The position numbers and the translations under genes were made by a program. From NCBI GenBank assembly GCA_023248835.1, contig JAHFDU010000032.1, forward strand, positions 13,192 to 18,609: a stretch of DNA of 5,418 bases, given 5' to 3'. Source of the DNA: Myxococcales bacterium (GTDB taxonomy: Bacteria > Myxococcota_A > Polyangia > Palsa-1104). Shown in pieces: positions 1-4,456 of this stretch; positions within the stretch are counted from its first letter, which is position 1, and every line of letters begins with the position of its first letter. Under the pieces are notes generated by a model. The model saw only the letters and a list, made by a program, of their open reading frames with translations. It was not told the DNA's origin and ran no database searches.

Positions 1-322
1 CGGCACCGCCGGTTCCGGTGCCGAACACCACCGCCGCCTTCCCAAGTTCGCTCGCAGTCAGTCCCGCCTGCGCAATCGCCTCTTGGGCGGCGCGCAGTCC
101 AAACTGATCGGGCCGCGACCGGCGCGGATCGGGCGCGAGATCGGCTGACACTGCAGCGCCCAGCCGGCTGCGGTAGCCCGCGCAGCTGAAATGTCGCGCT
201 TCTTCAATCGGCGCAATGCCCGAGCGCCCACCGCGCAACCCCTCGGTGAAAGCACGCACATCGGCGCCGAGCGCGGTGACCGCTCCCAGCCCGGTCACCG
301 CGATCTGTGGCCTCGATGTCAC
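1..322 (-). CDS. Beta-ketoacyl-ACP synthase (FabF/KAS II-like), N-terminal part, cut by window edge
   Basis: This is a partial gene reading leftward off the window; 107 N-terminal residues are visible with no internal stop. The protein begins M-T-S-R-P-Q-I-A-V-T-G-L-G-A-V-T-A-L-G, the N-terminal strand of KAS I/II condensing enzymes, followed by GLRGGRSGIAPI (about residues 28-39). Further on come the DQFGLRAAQEAIAQAGL helix and the strand ending VVFGTGTGGA (about 98-107). Family members condense malonyl-ACP with an acyl chain in fatty-acid or polyketide synthesis in the cytoplasm. The catalytic Cys-His-His residues lie beyond the edge, so activity and subtype (FabF, FabB-like, or a synthase of a secondary-metabolite cluster) cannot be told. 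The start is a GTG; no ATG lies in frame nearby and no Shine-Dalgarno precedes it. A good promoter lies directly upstream and puts +1 on the start codon. The family call is firm; the subtype is open. Confidence 0.85.
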   Translation of the reverse strand, partial: MTSRPQIAVTGLGAVTALGADVRAFTEGLRGGRSGIAPIEEARHFSCAGYRSRLGAAVSADLAPDPRRSRPDQFGLRAAQEAIAQAGLTASELGKAAVVFGTGTGGA

Positions 323-328
323 CGTAGT

Positions 329-357
329 TTTATATCGAAGACGGCTGGAAGCGTCAA
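329..357 (-). promoter_or_regulatory. Sigma70-type promoter of the ketosynthase gene
   Basis: On the minus strand TTGACG (357-352) and TATAAA (334-329) are separated by exactly 17 nt, with five of six consensus bases in each box. Counting 7 nt from the last base of the -10 box places +1 at about 322, the G of the GTG start codon. This predicts a leaderless mRNA, consistent with the lack of a ribosome binding site. It is a by-eye match and has no experimental support. Confidence 0.6.
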
Positions 358-375
358 TGCGCATCAATTTATTAC

Positions 376-415
376 TTTATGATAGTGATTGACTTTTTAT
401 ACTGCTAATCATAAA
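376..415. repeat. Inverted repeat TTTATGAT-N24-ATCATAAA (possible operator)
   Basis: The arms at 376-383 and 408-415 are perfect 8-bp inverted copies. Their centres are 32 bp apart, about three helical turns, so both halves would face the same side of the DNA. They bracket the plus-strand TATACT box at 398-403. This geometry would fit a dimeric regulator or a looped pair of half-sites acting on the downstream helical-protein gene. In an AT-rich stretch of this length, chance occurrence is possible. Confidence 0.3.
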
Positions 416-433
416 CAGAGTTTGATTGTAGAC

Positions 434-439
434 GGAAGG
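434..439 (+). promoter_or_regulatory. Shine-Dalgarno GGAAGG
   Basis: This purine-rich site lies 6 nt upstream of the ATG at 446 and decides that start against the in-frame ATG at 389. It is the clearest ribosome binding site in the window. Confidence 0.6.
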
Positions 440-445
440 TGCCAA

Positions 446-796
446 ATGAGCTCCGGTAATGTTGATGAACTAGTGAAAATCATTGAAGAAAAGTACGGCA
501 TTGAGCGCGAGTTTGTGGAGGCGCTCAGGCCTGCGATCGAAAAAATCTTCCTGCCGGAGACACCGGTGATGGCTCGCGGCGAACTGATGCAGATGATTCA
601 CGCGGTGTGCTCCAATCACGTAATGGTGCGCGCTGCCAGCCAGAAGGCGATGCAGAGCTGCCAGGCGATGACGGTGCAACTGCAGAATCTGAAGTCCGAG
701 CTGGTGGAGTCATTGAAGGAGTTCTCGAACATCAAAGAGGAGTCGCTCATCAATGGGCTATTGTTCACACGCGGCAAGCGAGCGATGTTGAACTAG
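446..796 (+). CDS. Small alpha-helical protein of unknown function (116 aa)
   Basis: I do not recognise a family. The ATG at 446 is preceded by a good Shine-Dalgarno, GGAAGG at 434-439, six nt upstream; an in-frame ATG at 389 would add 19 residues but lies in the AT-rich promoter-like region and is not preferred. The protein is soluble and mostly helical. It is charged at the start (NVDELVKIIEEKYGIEREF), has a middle segment with two Cys (about residues 54 and 71), a heptad-like stretch rich in Q/L/K/E (about 70-95) suggesting coiled coil, and a basic end TRGKRAML. No signal peptide or membrane segment is visible. The gene converges on the KOW-domain gene, with both stops inside one CTAG. Its base composition is lower in GC than the eut genes. 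Confidence 0.72.
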   Translation: MSSGNVDELVKIIEEKYGIEREFVEALRPAIEKIFLPETPVMARGELMQMIHAVCSNHVMVRAASQKAMQSCQAMTVQLQNLKSELVESLKEFSNIKEESLINGLLFTRGKRAMLN

Positions 797-1746
797 CTTT
801 TCGTCACGTCCTCGACGTCGACTTTCACCGCCATTTTTCCCACCAACACCTTGAGACCACCCTTGGCGTCGACCTCTTGCACCACGCCGGCCTTGCCCGC
901 GAACATGCCGCGCACAATGCGAACGCTGTCGTTCTTGCTCAGCCCCTTTTGACGTTTGGCCTGTTTTTCTTTCTGCAGAGTTTCACGGATCGAGACAAAG
1001 TCGTTGTCGCGCGACCAAGCAATAAAACGATACAGCGGCAAGAGTGCGGCAAACGTGCGCTCCGCCAAGGTAGTGAGCGCTGGCCCCTCCTGCAGCGCGC
1101 TTGCCATTGGCACAGCGCGACCGACGTAAAAGAGTTTGGGTGGCGTTCCTGGTAACGTCAGTTCGGATTTTCCCAGCTTGGTGAGCGCGTGAGCGAACTG
1201 GTTGTCATCGAACGCAGAGGCGGCAGCGATCTCGGGCATCACGCCGGCGCGAAATGCTTCCCCCAGCGCCTGAACGGTCGAGAGGAACTTTTCACGCTCG
1301 AAATGGTCCTCACACTTGCGTTGCCAGTTCTGTCGATCGATCTGCGCATCGGGGTGGAGTTTGAGCGCCATGTCGATTGATTCATGACCGACGGAAATCG
1401 CCAAGAAAACATGATTTCGCTGCGGCGTCGGATCGTCGATCATCGAGGCTAGGCTGTGCTGTCGATCGATGATCGCATCGAGCTCTTTGCGCGCGCCCTC
1501 ATTGCGCGAAAAATACAGGTGCTGGGCTTCGACCTGCTTGTGATTCCACAGTGCGGGATATTCTACCGAGGGCTCGGCGAACAGCAGCGATCCGTCCGTC
1601 GCCACCAACTTGCTCTCGAGGTGACGGCCGAGCGCGATGAGTTTTTGCTTCACCTCGAGACGCTCGCGGGTGAACACATTCGATTTCCATTTTTTTGGTG
1701 CGTAGGCTTCGAAATCGGACGCGACAAATCCAGCAAAATTCGGCAT
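793..1746 (-). CDS. KOW-domain protein of unknown function (317 aa)
   Basis: The C-terminal part (about residues 272-312) reads KNDSVRIVRGMFAGKAGVV...GGLKVLVGKMAVKVDVEDV. This is a KOW motif, the small beta-barrel element of NusG, Spt5 and several ribosomal proteins that binds nucleic acid or protein. The remaining 270 residues are not recognised. They begin FAGFVASDFEAYAPKKW, contain a strand-like NHVFLAISVGHESIDMALKLH (about 111-131), and end with a Lys/Gln-rich helix (about 255-270) that acts as a linker to KOW. There is no signal peptide or membrane segment. The start is ATG 1746; the frame continues to a TTG at 1806, but that adds 20 residues overlapping promoter-like DNA, so it is rejected. 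No Shine-Dalgarno is obvious. A role in transcription, translation or RNA handling is only inferred from KOW. It sits divergent to eutC, where eutB would usually be. Confidence 0.75.
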   Translation of the reverse strand: MPNFAGFVASDFEAYAPKKWKSNVFTRERLEVKQKLIALGRHLESKLVATDGSLLFAEPSVEYPALWNHKQVEAQHLYFSRNEGARKELDAIIDRQHSLASMIDDPTPQRNHVFLAISVGHESIDMALKLHPDAQIDRQNWQRKCEDHFEREKFLSTVQALGEAFRAGVMPEIAAASAFDDNQFAHALTKLGKSELTLPGTPPKLFYVGRAVPMASALQEGPALTTLAERTFAALLPLYRFIAWSRDNDFVSIRETLQKEKQAKRQKGLSKNDSVRIVRGMFAGKAGVVQEVDAKGGLKVLVGKMAVKVDVEDVTKS

Positions 1747-1777
1747 GACGGTTGCGGACACTACAGCGTAGCCAAGA

Positions 1778-1806
1778 AAAACACGAGCGTAGAAACTAGG
1801 CGTCAA
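1778..1806 (-). promoter_or_regulatory. Weak candidate promoter of the KOW-domain gene
   Basis: On the minus strand TTGACG (1806-1801) is followed, after 17 nt, by TGTTTT (1783-1778). The -35 box is good and the -10 box is poor (3 of 6). The predicted +1 near 1771 would leave about 25 nt before the ATG at 1746. This would also explain why a TTG codon opens the reading frame at 1806. Only about 80 nt separate the two divergent genes here, too few for a cobalamin riboswitch ahead of eutC. Confidence 0.25.
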
Positions 1807-1826
1807 ACGTGTTACACCTGCGCCGC

Positions 1827-2705
1827 ATGCAGGTGGACCAGGTGGACAATCAGTCGGCGAGTACGCGCCGTGCAGCCAAACCGCCCATCGATCGCGCCCG
1901 GGTTGCAGAGCTGGTGCGTTCCACTTTGGCCGAACTTGGCAAGTCGACGGCGGTGGCTCCGGTCGATGCGGTGTTGCTTGGGCCGGAACGGTCGCTGGCT
2001 ACCGCGTTTGATGCCGATGCCGGGCGCAAGCTGGCGGCGGCGACACCGGCGCGCATCTTCGTTGGGCGAGCCGGCAGCCGCTATCGTACCTCTACTCTGC
2101 TGCGGTTTCGCGCGGACCATGCTGCCGCCAAAGATGCGGTGATGTCGGAGGTGGACGGCGCATTGCTCGAGCGCCTCGGGCTCTGCGATGTGATCTCTCG
2201 CGCCGCCGACAAACGCGTCTTTCTCGAGCGTCCCGACGCTGGACGTGCACTGTCCGAGGAAGCGAAGAAGACGATCGCGGAAAAGTGTACACGCGCGCCG
2301 CAACTGCAGATTTGCTACGGTGATGGCCTCTCTGCCGCCGCTCTGAACGCGCATCTAGAAGCGTTTCATCTGGCGTTCGTTCGCGAGCTCGGCGCTCGTT
2401 CGATTGGCTTCGGCACGCCACTTTTCATTCGTCACTCGAGGGTCAAAGTGATGGATGAGATCGCCCGCCTGACCGAGGCGGAGGCCTGTGTTTTCGTCTG
2501 TGGCGAACGGCCGGGACTGGGGTTTGCCGACTCGATGAGCGCTTACTACATTTACCGTCCCGCGACCGGCGCCACCGACGCTGATCGCGAAGTGATCTCC
2601 AACATCAATCCACGCGGACTTGAACCTGCGCGCGCGGCTGCCGCAGTAGCGGACGCGTGTGTGCGGATTCTCGGCGCCAAGAAATCGGGTGTCACACTAT
2701 CATGA
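1827..2705 (+). CDS. eutC: Ethanolamine ammonia-lyase small subunit EutC
   Basis: EutC, with the large subunit EutB, forms the adenosylcobalamin-dependent lyase (EC 4.3.1.7) that splits ethanolamine to acetaldehyde and ammonia inside the Eut microcompartment. The 292-residue product shows the family blocks in order: ARIFVGRAGSRYRT (75-88), LLRFRADHAAAKD (91-103), ERPDAGRALS (134-143), YGDGLSA (164-170), GTPLFIRHSRVKVMDEI (196-212), GERPGLGFADSMSAY (226-240) and ISNINPRGLEP (257-267). Length matches family members. Residues about 22-38 form an amphipathic helix like the N-terminal encapsulation helix of enterobacterial EutC. The start is uncertain: GTG 1809, ATG 1827, or GTG 1842, the last with an AGGTGG five nt upstream. 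Its stop overlaps the next ATG (ATGA), implying coupled translation. eutB is not upstream, which is unusual. The identification is firm. Confidence 0.95.
   Translation: MQVDQVDNQSASTRRAAKPPIDRARVAELVRSTLAELGKSTAVAPVDAVLLGPERSLATAFDADAGRKLAAATPARIFVGRAGSRYRTSTLLRFRADHAAAKDAVMSEVDGALLERLGLCDVISRAADKRVFLERPDAGRALSEEAKKTIAEKCTRAPQLQICYGDGLSAAALNAHLEAFHLAFVRELGARSIGFGTPLFIRHSRVKVMDEIARLTEAEACVFVCGERPGLGFADSMSAYYIYRPATGATDADREVISNINPRGLEPARAAAAVADACVRILGAKKSGVTLS
1830..1847 (+). repeat. Tandem 9-bp repeat CAGGTGGAC x2 at the eutC start
   Basis: Two perfect adjacent copies (1830-1838, 1839-1847) encode Gln-Val-Asp twice. The first copy contains AGGTGG (1831-1836), a near-consensus Shine-Dalgarno placed 5 nt before an in-frame GTG at 1842. 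The repeat thus either duplicates three codons of EutC or forms an initiation site for a start downstream of the annotated ATG. Confidence 0.5.
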
Positions 2706-2974
2706 GTGCGCAATTTACATGTCCGGTCTGCGGATTTGTCGGGCTCAGCGAGCCACACGTCGATGCGACGGGTTCACCGACCTACTCGATGTGCCCGTGC
2801 TGCGGCACTTTTTTCGGTGGCGACGACGTCGAACACACACACGAGGAGCTGCGTCACACCTGGGTGGAGGAGGGCGCCAAGTGGTGGTCGCAGCATCAGC
2901 TCTCGCCAGATGGCTGGAACGCGGAGGCGCAGTTGAAAGCAGCGGGCCTGGCTGTGACGCATGGACGGAACTAG
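2702..2974 (+). CDS. Cysteine-rich CPCC-type small protein (90 aa) in the eut cluster
   Basis: The protein has two Cys knuckles: CPVCGF (residues 7-12) and CPCCGTFFG (31-39). They are separated by a loop and resemble the cysteine-rich CPCC family of small bacterial proteins; with five Cys it probably binds a metal such as zinc. The second half, with spaced Trp residues (RHTWVEEGAKWWSQ, 51-64, then PDGWNAEAQLKAAGL, 69-83), is predicted helical and carries a conserved-looking WW...GWN signature I associate with uncharacterised proteins. No function is known to me. The ATG lies in the ATGA overlap with the eutC stop, and its 3' end overlaps the next gene by 14 nt, so it is locked between two eut genes in one transcript. 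That context suggests, but does not prove, a role in ethanolamine use or microcompartment assembly. Confidence 0.82.
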   Translation: MSAQFTCPVCGFVGLSEPHVDATGSPTYSMCPCCGTFFGGDDVEHTHEELRHTWVEEGAKWWSQHQLSPDGWNAEAQLKAAGLAVTHGRN

Positions 2975-4313
2975 GCCGAACGCCAGCGCAAGTTCTGTCG
3001 TCGACTTGGAGCCGATTTTGCCGCGCGTGCTGGCGGTTCGTACCATCGCGCAGGTTTCCCAGGCGCTGGCGTCGGAGTGGAAACTTCCCGTCGAGATGCG
3101 CTCCGTCGGTCTGGTGACCTGCACTTCCGATGATGCGCTGTATGTCGCGCTCGACGAGGGCACCAAGGCGGCGCCAGTCGATGTCGTCTACGCGCGATCG
3201 TTTTATGCTGGGTCGTCCTACGCTTCGGGGCCGCTTTCCGGTGAGGCAATTGGCGTGTATGCCGGCCGCGATCCGGATGAGATCAAGAGTGCGCTCGATG
3301 CATGTCTACGTACGTTAGCCGAAACGGCGTGGTTCTACGCCGCCGACGAAAAAAAAACGTTGGCGTTTTTTCCGCACGTCATTCGCTCGGTGGGCCGTTA
3401 CTTGGCGGGCGAAGCCAAGATCGCAGTCGGTACGCCAATGGCTTACCTGATTGCGCCGCCGATCGAATCGCAAGTTGGACTGGACGCTGCGCTCAAAGCG
3501 GCACCAGTCAAACTCATGCGCTACTTTGGTCCGCCGACGGAGACCAACTACGGCGGCGGTTATTTATCCGGATCGATCGCCGATTGTGAAGCGGCCGCGC
3601 GCGCATTTGCCGCCGCAGTGGTGGATGTTGCCAAGGCACCGCTGGCCGATTCGCAGGACGCGCGCGGTGGTGGGGAAATGCTCTCGCCACGAGCGCAGAA
3701 AATTCCGCAAGCGGGCCGTTACCGCGTGCTCGCCACCGGCGAGCGGCTCGCGGAAAAACCGGAGCAGCTGACCCATCTGGAGGATGACTTATCACTCGTC
3801 GACAAGAGCCACCCGCGCATCGCGCTGCGTGGCAAACTCGACACCCTGCAGGGGTTGCTGCTCGACGCTCAAGTCGCTGCCGATGAGGCCGGCGCCAGGG
3901 CGCTGGTGGGTGAACTTGGCGAGGCGCTCGAGCTGACTCGCACCATAGTCGGCGCGGAAGTCACCGGCCGCTCGCTTGCGGATTGGAAACTTGGCGGGCT
4001 GTCGCCGTCGGAGATTCGCTACGCTTCGCACCACACCCATGAACTTTACAACGTGCCTTTTATGTTTCCCTCGGTGCGGCAAGGGCCGGTGGTGGCCAAG
4101 CTGTACGTGGCGCGCGCCTACGCGCGCGAAGCCGAGCTCGCGCTGGTGGCGGCTTTTGCCGCGCCCGAGGAGCGCGCCGATCTGAAGCTCGCTCTCAATC
4201 GGCTTTCGTCGGCGCTGTACTTGGTGACGGTGAAGTTCTTGGCCGGCCGCTACGGCGGCGAGCCGCACAAAGGGCCGATCAAAGGCTGGGCACCACCGGA
4301 GCGAACCTCCTAG
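2961..4313 (+). CDS. eutL: Fusion of microcompartment shell protein EutL and EutT-type cobalamin adenosyltransferase (450 aa)
   Basis: Residues about 15-228 are EutL, a tandem-BMC (BMC-T) shell protein of the ethanolamine compartment. Diagnostic blocks are PVDVVYARSFYAG (72-84), GEAIGVYAGRDPDEIKSALD (94-113), GTPMAYLIAPPIES (157-170), VGLDAALKAAPVKL (172-185) and PPTETNYGGGYLSGS (191-205). Normal EutL ends near this point, at about 219 residues. Here a Gly-rich linker (229-240) leads to about 190 residues matching EutT: LSPRAQKI (241-248), EKPEQLTHLEDD (265-276), KSHPRIALRGKLDT (282-295), LSPSEIRYASHH (347-358) and ALNRLSSALYLV (411-422). EutT makes adenosylcobalamin from ATP and cob(I)alamin. 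The HX11CCX2C metal motif of enterobacterial EutT and its first ~25 residues are absent. The frame is continuous, so this is a true fusion in the given sequence. The start ATG lies inside the end of the CPCC gene, with no clear ribosome site, suggesting coupled translation. Confidence 0.93.
   Translation: MDGTRPNASASSVVDLEPILPRVLAVRTIAQVSQALASEWKLPVEMRSVGLVTCTSDDALYVALDEGTKAAPVDVVYARSFYAGSSYASGPLSGEAIGVYAGRDPDEIKSALDACLRTLAETAWFYAADEKKTLAFFPHVIRSVGRYLAGEAKIAVGTPMAYLIAPPIESQVGLDAALKAAPVKLMRYFGPPTETNYGGGYLSGSIADCEAAARAFAAAVVDVAKAPLADSQDARGGGEMLSPRAQKIPQAGRYRVLATGERLAEKPEQLTHLEDDLSLVDKSHPRIALRGKLDTLQGLLLDAQVAADEAGARALVGELGEALELTRTIVGAEVTGRSLADWKLGGLSPSEIRYASHHTHELYNVPFMFPSVRQGPVVAKLYVARAYAREAELALVAAFAAPEERADLKLALNRLSSALYLVTVKFLAGRYGGEPHKGPIKGWAPPERTS
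3349..3371 (+). other. A9 homopolymer and 8-bp A/T-rich hairpin inside eutL-T
   Basis: Nine A residues run from 3349 to 3357. The arms AAAAAACG (3352-3359) and CGTTTTTT (3364-3371) are perfect inverted copies around a TTGG loop. They encode E-K-K-T-L-A-F-F in the EutL domain. Runs this long are classic sites of polymerase or ribosome slippage, but no function is shown. Confidence 0.4.
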
Positions 4314-4456
4314 TGTCGCTGCCACCTGAAAGGCGATGTCTTCCCGTCGGCGTGGGCGTGGGCGTGAAACGAAAATCCGCTCGGTTGCATCTTCACGACC
4401 GGCGTTTTCGACCACGACAGAAAAATGCATCACATTGCAATCGGCGGTGGTGCTAG
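4314..4456. other. Intergenic gap between the eut cluster and the methyltransferase gene
   Basis: This 143-nt stretch contains three tandem GGCGTG hexamers (4349-4366) and a more AT-rich segment (about 4415-4440). I see no convincing rho-independent terminator, promoter pair or conserved RNA structure in it. A new transcription unit probably starts here, but the sequence does not show it. Confidence 0.4.

Larger units (their letters stand above)
323..445. other. AT-rich divergent intergenic region
   Basis: This 123-nt gap separates the divergent ketosynthase gene and the small helical-protein gene. It is clearly richer in A+T than its surroundings. It holds the ketosynthase promoter, an 8-bp inverted repeat, and a TATACT -10-like box (398-403) plus a TTGACT -35-like box (389-394) on the plus strand that do not pair with each other at normal spacing. 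The rightward promoter is therefore plausible but not resolved. No ORF or RNA gene is seen. Confidence 0.5.

Noticed and set aside
812..821. TCGACGTCGA palindrome near the end of the KOW gene as a terminator stem
   Set aside because: It has no loop and no T-tract, and it encodes ordinary Val/Asp/Glu codons within the gene.
607..1155. Long plus-strand open frame opposite the KOW gene
   Set aside because: It overlaps two better-supported genes, has no recognisable protein features and is typical of antisense shadow frames in GC-rich DNA.
1747..1806. Twenty-residue N-terminal extension of the KOW protein starting at TTG 1806, with a hydrophobic stretch that could look like a signal peptide
   Set aside because: The start is a rare TTG without ribosome site, it overlaps a TTGACG promoter-like box, and the sequence after ATG 1746 looks like the natural start of a cytoplasmic protein.
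1747..1826. Possible cobalamin riboswitch ahead of eutC
   Set aside because: The gap is only about 80 nt and lacks the B12-box pattern; such riboswitches need more space.
1456..2142. 228-codon plus-strand open frame spanning the KOW gene and the start of eutC
   Set aside because: It lies across the divergent promoter region and in another frame of eutC, and the product is Arg/Trp/Cys-rich noise.
4349..4366. Three tandem GGCGTG hexamers after the eut cluster
   Set aside because: Too few and short to call a functional repeat; likely simple-sequence noise in a GC-rich gap.
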